Position numbers and translations under genes: made by a program
Notes under the pieces: generated by a model
What the model was told of the DNA's origin: nothing
The model's database searches: none
Seen by the model: only the letters and a program-made list of their open reading frames with translations
Part shown: in pieces, positions 34,819 to 47,217 of the stretch
How positions within the stretch are numbered: the stretch's first letter is position 1
Layout of the letters: every line of letters begins with the position of its first letter
NCBI GenBank assembly: GCA_965153455.1
Contig: OZ234499.1
Span: forward strand, 2,108,001 to 2,172,000
Length of the DNA: 64,000 nt
Source of the DNA: Sphagnum compactum
Taxonomy: Eukaryota > Bryophyta > Sphagnopsida > Sphagnales
Direction: 5' to 3'

Positions 34819-37754
34819 TTTCCTTCGGTCTTTACACTCTTGCATTGCTTTTGCCTTTGAAACAGGCATCTTCTAGGCTGTAGAGGTTTCTCCTTCCTCT
34901 GATCTAAATTGTTTGTTCTCACCTCTCCTCATTTTGTAAATGCTTTCCAAAAAAGACAGAGATATGGAAACTTGTAAATGTTGTCCTGAATTTCAAAGAC
35001 TGGTGTGTGTGGTTTTCCTTCTGTAACACATAGAGCAATCAAGTGTTTCTCTTTCAGGGATGATCCTGTTTCCAGTCTTCCTGCATGTCTCAGATTCAAC
35101 TCCCCCGTCTATGCTTAAGTTGGGATCCCGCAATGTGGATTCACTTTCTGACGCTTTGAGGAGGGGGTGGGGGGGTGCATTTTGCAAATCTGTCTCTGTG
35201 TCCAATTCTCTGTCAGAAACAGATTTTAGATTTCCATCACCATGGGTTAGGTTTCAAACAGAAATCTTTGTTGAGGAATTGGCTTTTGATCTGGAGTTTG
35301 AGGATGTTAGATACGTGACATGGATTTTTAAGAAGTTTATTTCAACAATGTTGAGTTGAGAGCTGACAACTGAATTGGAATCTTGCAACATGATGATGTC
35401 AGTACATGATGTATATCCGCTGCAGCAGCAAAGATGGGGGGGGAAAAAGTGCAGGCCACATTGAGACCTTTGAAGTTGGCCTTTGCAATATGAGATATGG
35501 AATTTGATGATGGTGTGCTCCCTCCTCCTCCATTTCTTCTTTGGATCAGAACAATGTTGTGATTCTGGTGGTGATGATGGTGGATCAGGTATCTCGCTGA
35601 AGACACAGGAGCTTTATGCCATAGTCTTTGCAACACGCTATCTTGATTTATTCACTGTGTTCCATTCTGTGTACAACACAGTGATGAAACTCATCTTCCT
35701 TGGAAGCTCCTTTTCCATTGTGTGGTACATGAGGTACCATAAGGTGGTGCGGAAAACATATGACAAGGAGCACGACACCTTCCGGCATTACCTCCTGATT
35801 GTGCCATGTTTCCTGCTTGCTCTGTTCATCAACTATAAGTTCACTTTTATAGAGGTGAGCTGACTGTTTCTTTTGTGTCATTGAAACAGAACTTCATCTT
35901 TTTTTCACTGATGTTGTAGGCATTCTGTTCATATACAAGTGGAAAGAATTCTATGTTTGGTTCTGTGGATCAGAGAGGAGCCTTTTGCATTTGCGTGCTT
36001 TGTCTTTGTTGAAACATACCTAATTGATCAGCAGTGTTGTTTCCAAGTAAAGAGCTTAGTGCATGTTTGGTTGATTTTTGTCTCCACTTCCAGCAGCTGT
36101 TTAGATTCTGTATTCCTGTTCTATCCTGCAAAAGATATACTTTTCCTCATATGACTTGAAATTTTAGTTGCTGGGATTTCACTATTTTCATTTCTGATGT
36201 TGCTGGCTTTGTTGGTGGGTAAAAGCAGGTACTGTGGGTTTTTTCACTATATCTAGAAGCAATTGCAATTGTGCCCCAGTTGGTGCTGTTACAGAGAACC
36301 AGGAATGTTGACAACCTCACTGGGAATTATGTGTTCCTTCTTGGGTAAGTTGGACTGATCTGCTCACCACTGTTGCATTGCCCTTGTTGATGTGCCAATG
36401 AACCAAGCACATGCATTATGCACTCCACAAATTCAACTTTTGGCTGTCAAAGTAGTTGCAATCCCTTTTGGCCTTGCCACATTGCATGTAATCCAGAATT
36501 GAACACAGCCCAAGCAATCACATCACATTTTTATTGGCCTCTATGCTCCATGTTGGGCATCTATGTCAGCAAGGCTACTACCCACAAAGACATCTGACTA
36601 AAAGACTGCTTTGCATGAGCTGTTCCTCAACACACCTTCCTTTCTTCAAGTGCCCAGCCACTAGTACATGCATTGAGAAGCTGGAAATGACCAATTTGTC
36701 CAATTCAGGAGAAATGTATGATTGCAGGATGTGAAGTAAGCACATAAGGAGCTCATTAAGGATTAGAAGGTGGTTCACTGAATTACTTGCTGGCAATAGT
36801 TGAACCAGCCGTTGGTTGGCTTTTTTCAGGGTAGTGAAGTGGTTGACACTTAGTGTTGGGTTTTGGATTGTGCGTTTTGTGGCAGAGCATATCGAGGTCT
36901 TTATCTGCTCAACTGGATCTACCGATACTTGACAGAGGGTCATTACCAGCAATGGATTAGTAAGTCATGATATCCAACTTTGATAAGCAACTTTTGTGCA
37001 CACTGATTTAGCATCTGATAGGATCTTTGAAGCCAAAATGCTTGTTTTCTGCTACTTGAAAGATGAAATCTCTAGACCTCCTTGAAAGTTGGATGTTTCT
37101 TGGAGCCTCTGAACACCACTACATTAGTTCAAAATCCTGATTGAAACCATGTTGCCCAAATGGGGAGATGTCCAATGATTAAAAAATTTGCATTACAAGT
37201 ATTGCCAGCATGATAGTCTAAGGGAATTCATTTTTCACTTGCAAGACTTGCTTGATAGATTTGCTTAGAGTTTCCTGTAACCTGGCAATGTAGTCTGAGG
37301 TGGAATATTTCTTGTGACTTCAGTTATTCTGTATACTGGCACTGATCTTACAAAATCTGTTTGGGACCTGCAGCCTGGACTGCAGGAATTGTGCAGACAG
37401 CTATCTATGGAGATTTCTTCTACTATTATTTAAAAAGGTAGTTTGTCCAAGCATTCTTTAAAATTGTCTCAGCTGTCAACTATTAAAAATGTGCAGTATG
37501 CAGTTGGGTGCAGTTTAATTTTCACTCCTCACATCAAACCTTTGCATAAATACAGTTCTGCTGTCAGTTTTTCTTTGAGGTTTTGACATATGCCAAAGCT
37601 TGTGCAGCAGGAGTTGAGTTGGTGGAGTTTATCTTCACATCTGAACTGAGTTTATGGCTGTTCTAAATAGTGGAATATGCTCTAAGAAGCTGAAATTGTT
37701 TTGTGGTCATGGTGCAGCTGGAGGAATAGCGAGAGGCTCCAGTTACCTGCCTAG
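34694..37754 (+). CDS. ER lumen protein-retaining receptor (KDEL/HDEL receptor), 6 exons, 215 aa
   Basis: Seven-helix Golgi receptor that binds the C-terminal KDEL/HDEL signal of escaped ER proteins and returns them to the ER in COPI vesicles. Exons: 34,694-34,784; 35,589-35,854; 36,229-36,344; 36,886-36,959; 37,374-37,437; 37,718-37,754, all GT..AG with compatible phases. The product opens MNIFRLAGDLTHLMSIVVLL and continues through ISLKTQELYAIVFATRYLDL, VFHSVYNTVMKL, RYHKVVRKTYDKEHDTFRHY and TRNVDNLTGNYVFLLGAYR to DFFYYYLKSWRNSERLQLPA. The ends and the 215-residue length match the plant ERD2 family, including the usual LPA-type tail. The first Met is in the family's normal place. A (GT)n microsatellite follows the first donor directly. 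Nothing suggests inactivation. Confidence 0.95.
34785..34818 (+). repeat. (GT)n microsatellite abutting an ERD2 splice donor
   Basis: Intron 1 of the ERD2 gene begins gtatgtatat and then runs into about a dozen GT dinucleotides. Every GT is a potential donor, but only the first keeps the frame to exon 2 (Gly-Ile-Ser-Leu-Lys). Confidence 0.85.
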
Positions 37755-40329
37755 ATAGTGTGTGATCATGCCATTTGTCAACTGGTTCAAACAAAAGTAC
37801 ACTGCAATAGCAGGGAAGCTTTTCTCCAATGCTGGCATTATCCTTGGAGTTGCAGGTTTTGGTACTCAATAGGATGCCATTACTAGTTATTGAGATTTAG
37901 GTGAGCTCAGGGTATTATGTTGGTTCAAGTGAAGTTTGTATCAGTACATTAGTCTCTGCAAACATGAGACTGGGATTGTGCATGGCATGGTTGAATTGTG
38001 ATGTTTCTCAAAGGAACCTCTCAATTCCACCCCGGTTGCCAGATTGTTTCTTTGTGTTTTGACTGGAAATCGTCCAGTGTTTGTTGTGTGACTGGGTGGT
38101 CAAAGAATTTGTATGACCCTTTCACTGAATATATGAACATAGGGGAATCCTTGTTACAGTCACATACATAATGCATCCCTGTTTATCATTGTTCTGTTGA
38201 GAGAATGGTTTTGCGGTTTTTGCTATGTTAGAACTTCAAATGGTAGACATCAAATTTTAGCAAAAATTCAGATCCACATGCAATCTCTCAGGGTGATGTA
38301 TAATCTCCCAGTTCCTTGGTATGTTGTGGCTGTCATGGCTGCAAATTCCTCTTAGACCTTGCTACAAACCTCTACCCATGTTGCATGTTTTTGGTTAATA
38401 AACAGATATGATGGGTCTCTAAACTATGGATGGCTTGACCAAAAAACTGGGGAGTGGTGGAGCAAATTGGCTGATCATCTCTATTAATCCCTTGAAAAAA
38501 CATGATATCACAGGAACCAAAAATTTACGTCCCCATTTCAATATCTTATTGGCATTAAAATTTCACTCCCCCCCAAACTCACAGGCATTAAAGAACTTGA
38601 AAAGCTTTTGACCAAACAAAAAAAAAATCCTTCCTGCGAAATTCTCGTTTTGATAACCCTAAAACCTAAATGCAGACTTATCAAGTTGAAAACCAGTGTA
38701 GTTTTTCAATTGGCAAAGTTTTGTCAAATTTCGACCTGAAAAATACGATTTCGACTTTACCCAATTTGGCTAGATTTTTAAAAGAATTTAAATCGCCAGA
38801 TTTTTGTGACAAGTTCCAGTAGGCAGCCAAGAATATAGAAATATTCTGAAATTTTTTCTACTTTTTATATCTTGTATACAAGCCAAATTTGGCTAAACTA
38901 TTTTCTGGATGATCACCACTTTGGCTAAATCACAAAATCCTTAAAATAAAAACCAGTTTCCAATTATCCTAAATCGCTACTAACCCTAAACGAATACATA
39001 AACTAATTAATAGAAAGATTACCTCACTAAATAGAATTAAATAGCAATTAAGAAGTGAATTATGAATTTAATTATGAAAGAATCCAAAATGTTAGAATTA
39101 CCGTATTGCTCAAATTTTCATCCAATTTACCAACCCATGCACTCAATTTGTTACACTTTCGTCCTGATTAGGGTTTTTTGGGTGGGGGCCGCGCGAACGC
39201 GAGCCCCCGCTGCCACAAATTATGACGTGCATGCCCCCCGTAGGGAGATGCTAGGGTCGTCCGATCCGAAGTGCAATGGATGAGATTTCCCTAGGCCATC
39301 GGCCATCCTGACCACCGATTGACCCCGCCCAGGTAAGTATGTAACACTTCAACGATGAGGGTATTTATACCTCACGTTCCTAATCTCTGTGGGCTAACTA
39401 TATGGGACAAAAAAACAAGCAAAGCAGCTTCCCTTCCCTCGCTTCTCCTTTCTTTCTTTCTTTCTTTCGTTCTTGTGCCGATTTGTTCTCGTCTCCTTCT
39501 TGCTGTGGAATCTGATTTTTATTTTGTTTTCGTTGCAAATTTTGCTGAGATTTCGGTGTTTTGGGTTTGCACTTTTTCTGGGGTTTTTGCACATTTTGGT
39601 GTTTCGGTGTAGTTGATTTGCTAGGTTTTGTGTGGCTGGCTACATTGTGAAGGGTGTTGCTTGTTTCTTGTCTGCTGGTCTCTTGGTGGTGTGGAGCAGC
39701 ATCAGAATTTTGAACTGTCGGGTCCCCGCAGATTCCAGCAGTTTGGATAATCAAAGAGTTGGGATCACTTATCGGTGTATGTATGGAAGCAAAAACTACT
39801 TTGCTCAGATTCATGAACAGTACCTAATCAAAAGCACTAAGTTAGAATTCAAGATAAGCATCCAGGAAATGTTTGATTTTGGGTATGATAGTTTTAGGCT
39901 CCATTCAGGGGCATGATTGTTTTCATCAGAGAACTACTAAGCTCATGTAAAAAAAGGAGTGTGCTTTTGTTCCAGATTCTGAGGGAGCATTTTACTTGCA
40001 AAGAAAGGGGAAACGGAAAATAGAAATTGAGCAGCAACAGCATCAACAGTATGTAAGTAGGACTTCAGCTCCACATTCTCCGTGCATACTTTTGTGTACT
40101 TTCATCACTGGTCACCTGAATTTACTTGTTGGGTTGGGGGAAATAACTCCAAGAGTATTAGAGAAACGGAGAATGGGGATCAGTTTCCATTGTCAGACCA
40201 TCATCAATCCACCTCCAAAATTCTGACGACAAAATCATAGTAGTAAGAAGACAAACCCAAAACTGATTGTCAAAGGGAAGCACATCTCCAAGAAATGAAC
40301 ATATTAGGTTGTTGTCTATCGACAATGCT
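37755..40329. other. Intergenic region downstream of ERD2, no gene supported
   Basis: The first few hundred bases may be the ERD2 3' untranslated region. Around 39,170-39,330 there is a small GC-rich island (gggtgggggccgcgcgaacg), followed by pyrimidine-rich, leader-like DNA (39,420-39,620) and two short frames, 39,632-39,916 (+) and 39,996-40,226 (+), which I do not recognise and could not link by splicing. This resembles the 5' end of a plant gene whose body is missing, but it cannot be shown from the sequence. Confidence 0.45.
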
Positions 40330-43023
40330 TAGTTAGTCTTTGAACCCTAATACATATACAATATATATCCTCCAGTCCTGGGGCGTATTCTGATGTTGGG
40401 TTGAGATTCACTAACTCAGTTTTTAGCTTGTTGGGTTTTCCTGGCTGCCCATTCTGTTGCACAGTTGATTTTGTTGCACTCTCTTCTGACATTTTCTTGG
40501 GTGCATAAGCTTGCTGCACATTGAGAGCAGTAATGTAGGGTTCTTGAAGTCTCAACCACTGCTTTAGAGCAGGATTTCCAGCCAGCACATCCTCATGTCC
40601 AGCAATTTGCAAAAATCAGGATTTGGGCAATTACTTTTTCTTGATTATTCAGCTTATTCAGATTGCTTTTCAGGTTACTCAGTTCACCTTTTGCAAACCA
40701 CCATCTCAACTAGATCAAGTGTGAGACAGAAGAATGGCCACTGATTGTTGACTGCAAAGCATGCTTGAGTGCTCCACAATGGCCTAACCAGACTGGAAGA
40801 CAACAGTGAGTCTGTGTCCATGCAAAAATCTAAGAAATAGCTTTCAATGACTTGATGCTGCCACTGGGTTTTGCATTTTGATGGTCAGCTTCCAATATTC
40901 ATATGCCCGTACTCTGGTTCTGGCATTGCCTGCAAGATCCAACCCCTTCCCAAACACCCCACCCACATCAGTCACTTTGAGTTCACCTTGCAACACTGAC
41001 AATGGTGAGCTGCTGTGCTTCAACTCTGACATACATACATCCATACGTCCATACATTGTTTGTGTAGATTTTAAAATGTGATAAAGGGCAAAAGAGCATG
41101 ACTACACCATACAGAAGTACGCCACAAAATATGGATTCTGGAAAACAACAGAACAATACCCTTTAGTGGCAACAAGTGCCATGGGGTCCATGAGTTTGTG
41201 CCACTCAGGCTTTGGTGGCAATGGGAAGGGTGCATTCCAAGTTCAAGAATGGCAGCAGTAAAATGTTGCAATGTGTGGAAACACAGCTGTTCTTTCTTCC
41301 CCAAAGCATTGCTCAATCACTTCTTCTCCTTGAATGGTGACCTGCAAAGAGCCATTGATTGTGTCAGCGGGCTGAGACAAAATGGCAAGATGGGTAGGAT
41401 TCCCACCCCAACCCACTGTGCCACCACAGCTGATTTAGACTTCCTGGTTCTAGAGATGTTCTCTTTCTCCTTTCAATCCTGTTGACAATAATGACATACC
41501 TACACTGATCCTCTGACCAGCCATGATATGGTCCAATGCCAAGGTGGGTTGTAATGGCATCGATTGCATCATCCATGTGGCACTCAAGCACTCCTGTCAG
41601 ATTTCCAGCTTCACCAGAACCAAAAGCATGATACTTGACACATGAAGTCTAATAAGCTTCCATCTGCAATCCGTTTGTTCCCCCATTTCTACTAGTGATT
41701 GGCAACAGAGCTCCAAGTGTTCCAGAATCTGCAACATGAGAAAATTGCTGATCAACATTCTAATTGGCACCAAAGAAAAAAATTTCCACCTTTCACATCC
41801 CCAGAGCTTCACATGTACACCGAGTATCTCCCAATGACACAATCAGCAATTAAAAGGAAAATATGAATCCATTTAACAACTTTTTGAGTAATTCCTCTCA
41901 GGAAGCTACTGGCAAGTTTGAGATAAATGTTTTACTGATGTAATGCTTGGCCTCCTTTCTTGTATGTAAGTCCAATTTGATGATCCTCTCATTCGTTGAG
42001 TTCATCATGGCAATGCCGCATCAACACCTGCACAAACCCAACAATCCAAAACAAATTCAATTTGCACAATGTAGATTAGAATGACAAAAAGCACATGATT
42101 CAGTTCAAAGCACTTCTGCATCTACTTAAGGCTGCAACTCACTTCCTAACAACACCTACCCCTAAGCTGCTGTTCATCAACTAAATCATGGGTTGTGTGC
42201 CATCCTCAAGAAAGTAAAAAAGTTTAAGGTGGTGTTTTCAAAATTGCACATAATTTCTCTTGTAAAAGCATCCCCACCCACACACTGTAAGAGCATGTTT
42301 TGGATGAAGAACAATAGAAACTTGCCGATGTGGTTTAAAAAATTGTTTTGGGACAACATATTTGCGTAGGATGTGATTGCTAGTGAAAGCCTCTCTATCT
42401 ATATCATGACATGGATAGGCTAAAATCAGTTGATTGGTCTGCCACAACACAATCTAAATCCTATTGTTGATTGGCCAAATTATCGGATTGGTCCACTTGC
42501 TTTGCTACTAGTGGTCTCTCACTTTTCAGAGTCTCACTCTCAAGTTTATGGGTGGGACTTGAGATATGTAGATAAGCAGTAATGGATGGGAGAAATATTG
42601 ATGCAGGCCTCCATACCTAGTATGAGTGGGGATGCTCTAATCTATGACTTTACACAACACATGCACTCAATAAATTTTTTAAAAGTTTCAGGACGCATTC
42701 TAATCTGAAGATAGCAATATTCAAGTAATATAATTCTGAATATTATCTAGAACAATCTCTACAAAATCCAAGAGAAAAACACCAACCATGACCACACCCA
42801 AACAAGGTTGCCATAGATGCACCTATTATTATTTTCATGTAAGTATAACATGGTTATGAAACACATGTACTGATTTTTTTTTCACTAGTGAAATTGCACC
42901 AAAGTTTGCTGTCCTACCTCAAACATAAGGTCATCAATTTATGCAAAGTAGAAATTGGCAGCCATATTAGCCTTACCAGCAAATACACTTCTCCTGTCAC
43001 CTCTGGGGTCACCCTTGGATTAC
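40330..43023 (-). pseudogene. Phosphoenolpyruvate carboxylase pseudogene (plant-type), multi-exon remnant
   Basis: Functional PEPC adds bicarbonate to phosphoenolpyruvate to make oxaloacetate in the cytosol. Remnants lie in the correct order on the minus strand but in changing frames: GNPRVTPEVT (about 43,022-42,993) with AANFYFA and DDLMFE; ILEHLELCCQSL (about 41,728); IDAITTHLGIGPYHGWSED (41,564-41,508); [19 protein letters not shown] (about 41,427-41,370); [33 protein letters not shown] (41,286-41,227); PKPEWHKLMDPMALVATKGY (about 41,216-41,157); [14 protein letters not shown] just after an in-frame TAG (about 40,830); [15 protein letters not shown] (about 40,735-40,690); AGHEDVLAGNPALKQW and LNPTSEYAPGLED (40,605-40,370). 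The N-terminal third, the segment between GWSED and GGTVG, and the C-terminal QNTG end are missing, and the glycine-rich catalytic loop is altered. Retained intron-like gaps argue against a retrocopy. Confidence 0.88.
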
Positions 43024-45252
43024 CTGGAACAAGTGAGAAACCATCCTCTGAGAGAATGAGGCTCAACCTGAGTGCATCAACATCCCAACTTCCAAAACCA
43101 TAAAATTATTAGTGTAAAAATACCAGCTTCATGCAATGACTAGAGCTCTTGAAGACCTGAGGTGTTTCGAAAAGAGGTGTTAAAAACACCAAGAATGAGT
43201 CGCAATCCTAAAACATGGTGAGTGTCACTCATAATACAATCTCAAAGAAGAAGTGATGAACGAGGAATCTGATTGTGGGTGGTGGTTTGGTAGAATTGAA
43301 TCAAGGATGCATTAACTGAATGCTAGCTGGGGATCGTGGTGGGGTTCAAAGGAAAAAACAAAGTGCACAAGTAATGTGCAAGAACCTTTTCTGTAAATAG
43401 CTATTCAAAAGCAGGGTGTTCCCAAAATAAACACTCGGTTGATTAATTTTCAATCTACACTTGCTTGGTTGACCTTCATAACTGAGGTTAATAATTTACA
43501 TGAATAAAAGAACTACTAAAAACAATGTCTTGTGAAACACATGCCCGGTGTGTAGATGGCATTTGCTTAATGTTTGTGGAAGTCATGGTAATGTGGAGAT
43601 AGGAGGACATGTCCCAAAATGAAATCTTCAAGATGAACTTGAAAGTTCCATATTACGTGTGTTGCTATTGAAAATCTATGCTAGTATTAGGAAATGGGAT
43701 CTCAATGAGAATGTTCATTTGCAAAAGAAAGAAAGAGTTGTGAAGTAACAACTGGGTCACACCTAGATTGACCTACCACCTTCAAGTGATGGAAATTGGT
43801 GCAAGAATATAAAGAGATTATCACAGGCAAATGTGTGCACTTGGTTGAACATGCCAAATATGAAATTTGTGTTAACAAAGAACCTATGAGTATATGGTGA
43901 CTTAACACACTTTCACCAAGTTCACGGCAAAGATTTATTGAGAGGGCAAAGACTATTGAGAGAGCACACAACACTAAAGCATGCTAGTCAATAGAATCAG
44001 GATAGCATTTGTTCCTTGCAGAGATTATTTGTGAAGAGCCTATCTTCTACTTGAACAATGTTGCAAACAAAGGTTTTTTCACTTATATCTTATTGACTTC
44101 CACAAATTTAGAGCTGGTCGGAATTGGTGTGTTAGGCAAAAATCTTGTCCTCTTCTTGGCTCGTTCATTCAACCATTTTATGCACAGTTTGAGTTCAATC
44201 CTGAATCACCATTTGTGGAAAGGAATATTGAGGATCCAATGTCAGAGGGCACATATGAGTTATCAAGTAGGCTATAATGTGATCCACAAGAAGGGATTTG
44301 AATTATTGACCTTGCTTAATCCACTGCTTTAGCCTGATCCTTGAATGATTGACCTTGCTTGCTCCATTGCTTTAGCCTGATCCTTGCTCCATTTCCTTTC
44401 AATCATCTCTTTTAAGGCCAACTCAGAACTAAGCAAAAACTACAGGGGGAATACAACCCCTATGGTATATCATCTAATGCCTTATTTTTCCAGAATTCAC
44501 CAAGCATCTAGCTTCCAGGGCATTTAATTATCCTCAAATTGGAAAAGAGAGGAGAAAGGAAGGTGCCACAATGGGTCTCATTAACAGGTTCTTATTTTCT
44601 ATAATAACCTGCACATACAAAAAGCCTTGTCAAGACTGTAAATGCTTTACAATGACAGTAGCTGAGGAACTCAGCTGCGACTGCTAGTTATCGAAGTGGA
44701 TGCTTGGCAAGCAACCTATTCTGTTTGATAAGGTTTGGACTCTGGAGGCCCAAGTGGATACTGGTACATACCTCCCGTTTCACAGACTGCTCAAGAATTC
44801 ATGGCACTCTTCAACCTCAGACACAATGAGGAGAGCTCCTGACAGCTTTCCTGCTAGCCAGTTGAATTTCTAGCTTGTTGGGCCTGTTGACTGCACATTA
44901 GCCTGGCCTGTCCACTTATGTTACTCACACTGACAAGGAATCTACCATGAATGCAGTCTTCCCAAAAACAAAATTTTGTCCACATTAACTGAGGACTTTT
45001 ATTCTTATCATGGGCAGTAACAGGAAGCATTAGTTGTACTCCATCAACAAGTGTTCTTGTTCTTCTGCAGCTCCGTTTCAAAACATGAAGAGTTTAAAAG
45101 AATCAGGACACACACACACACACACCTATGAACTGGTGTGGGCCTCATTGCAGCACTAACATTTGCATACACAACACAATAAGCTAAGCAGTTGTGACTT
45201 GTATGAAAAGCTAGATCCAACATCCTACATGAAATAGAACACTTTCTTGACA
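43024..45252. other. Intergenic, no gene supported
   Basis: No further PEPC exon and no other family was recognised here. A 43-bp local duplication is visible: 'attgaccttgctt' at 44,305 and 44,348, each followed by 'tttagcctgatccttg'. The part nearest 45,250 is probably the 3' untranslated region of the ARL8 gene on the minus strand; a (CA)n run lies at 45,108-45,126. Confidence 0.5.
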
Positions 45253-47217
45253 TCAGCTTTTGCTCTTGGAGTGCTTGACAAGCCAGTCAATGACCACATC
45301 AATGTTGGTTGAGTTTTTGCAAGAAATAGTGTACCATGCCACCTCCCTGTCGCTTAGACTTGTCAGGCCCCTATTTCCCATAGCCAACAATCCCGGAACT
45401 GCATCAGACTCACTCTCCAATCCCTCATCTTCCTTGGGGTACTCATCTAACTTGCAAGGAAGTAACTGTGCATTGAAATTTTGATAACAGGCTTGGACCA
45501 ACCCTATCTCAACCTTACTCTAGAGCCCTAACGTTGCATCAAGTACAAGGGAGAAAATTATATGTGCAAGAACTTCACAATTTCTGATTGCTTATGAGAT
45601 CAAAGGAGATGTACAAGCTACAATTACAGATTATAAGTGCTAGCTCAAAGGGGGGGAAGAAGGAAATACATTAGGCTGACAAGTTGTTGCTTTGAAACAG
45701 CTTCAGGTTTGTCAATCTTGTTCCCAAGCACTAACAATGGAATGCCATCAAGAGATGGCTTGCTCAAGAGATCATGCAACTCATTTTTCGAAATCAGGAT
45801 ATTGTCCCTGTCTGCAGCATCCACCACATACCTGCCAATGCAAATACAAGCATGACCCACCATTCACAAACTTGGTTCACATCCTTAACTACTTACTTGA
45901 GCAGAACTAGTCCAAGTTCCTTCCCCTAAGAGCTTGTCCTGTGAAAGATCCTAGAAGATTCATTTCAGCTGGTACAAATTACTACCCCAATTTCAGGATT
46001 ATGATTCTGGGATTACTGCCTTCAAATCCATCAAAGAGTACCAATTGCTTTAACAAGTGGCCATGGAGTACCTACACAATGGCAGAGACACCACGACAAT
46101 AGCGTTCCCACATAGTACGGAACCGTGGTTGGCCACCCAAATCCCACAGCTTTATTGTTACATTCCCTTTTGATACCTTACGCATATTGAAGCCCACCTG
46201 CACTCACACAATCACCTCTGTTTTTTCAAACCTCGTTCACCTCCTCAAGTTTCAAATCTTAGCCACTTCTGAAAGTCCAAGATTGAAGATGCTGATGGTT
46301 AAAATACAAATGAGGGAGACAGAAACATGCAAAAATGAAAAAGCAGCAATTCCATCCAACAACAGATCCTGAAGGGCACTTACAGTGGGAATCATGTCTT
46401 CAGTGTAACCACCAGTCTGGAACCCAAGCACCACAGTTTACAAACAGAGCATTAGTGATGATGATGATGCCATCAGGAAAATGCTTTCAAAGAATCTGCC
46501 AGGTGCAATCCCTCCCTCAGTTTGTGATGATGACCACATTCCTGCAACCCTCTCACTAAGAGCTAGGGTTTGGTGCTGCTGTGCCAAACTGCAAGAATTT
46601 TCATGAGAGACCTTTCACTCGTTGAAAAGGGCTAGAGGAGCACATCTGGATCTCACATGTCACAATCCCGAAACACTGGCAAATGTTTGCGAGAGTGTTT
46701 CTGGAGATGAATGGGGATCAGGAACCACCGCTGCATCCCTCAATTGTCAAGAAATGAAGAAGCATACATGACTAGTGGATTAGAAAGATAGCCAGAGAGA
46801 CAGACTGACTGACATCCATACATACAGACATACAGATAGAGAGGGAGAGCTGGCAGAAAGGCAGACCGTGATGACATTGACGAGTGAAGTCTTGCCGGCG
46901 TTCTGCAGACCTATGAGTGAGAGCTCCATTTCCTGCTTGAAAAACAGGCTGCCAATGCCCCCCCCACCACCACCACCACCACCATCCATCCATCCATCAC
47001 ACGAAACACACAAACACAGCAAATGAAATCCGGATCAAAAGAAAATTTCTTCTCACAGAGCCGATGCCGATGCTCTTGAAACAAACAAGAAAGAAAAAAC
47101 CCTAATATCCGATCATCATAATCACCATCAAGCTAACAACAAAATCCACAAACACCGAGAGAACGAAAGTGATATGTACCTCCGAAGCCAATTGAGAAAC
47201 GCTTCCCATATCCCCAT
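45253..47217 (-). CDS. ADP-ribosylation factor-like GTPase ARL8, 6 exons, 184 aa
   Basis: Small GTPase of the ARF-like 8 group. In animals it drives lysosome positioning, and in plants it is linked to vacuole/endomembrane traffic and supports tobamovirus replication. Exons in gene order: 47,217-47,180; 46,948-46,867; 46,416-46,384; 46,197-46,076; 45,831-45,670; 45,370-45,253. All splice sites are GT..AG and the phases join. Features: amphipathic start [17 protein letters not shown]-loop GLQNAGKTS (26-34), switch-I region [20 protein letters not shown] (69-74), NKID, and [20 protein letters not shown] near the end. The length equals the usual plant ARL8. The donor of exon 4 must be GTAGGT; the alternative would create an in-frame stop. 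Intron 1 carries unusual (GGT)n and (GATG)n runs beside its acceptor. Confidence 0.95.
46966..47000. repeat. CCA and CATC short tandem repeats in ARL8 intron 1
   Basis: On the + strand a ccaccacca run is followed by catccatccatcc. They lie within 60 bases of the 3' splice site on the minus strand, so the polypyrimidine tract is replaced by G/T/A-rich repeats. Both are simple microsatellites. Confidence 0.8.

Noticed and set aside
34993-35636. Frames within ERD2 intron 1 on both strands
   Set aside because: They lie wholly in the intron between two exons that join perfectly to give a full-length ERD2.
39355-40226. Three short + strand frames after a GC island as a possible gene
   Set aside because: No recognised domain and no in-frame splice junction could be found; recorded only as a leader-like region.
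40844-41056. Coherent-looking 70-codon minus-strand frame (ELKVTDVGGVFGKGLDLAGN) as a separate gene
   Set aside because: It lies inside the PEPC remnant between recognised PEPC pieces, starts with a PEPC-like YGRM word and has no continuation; treated as insertion or intron sequence of the pseudogene.
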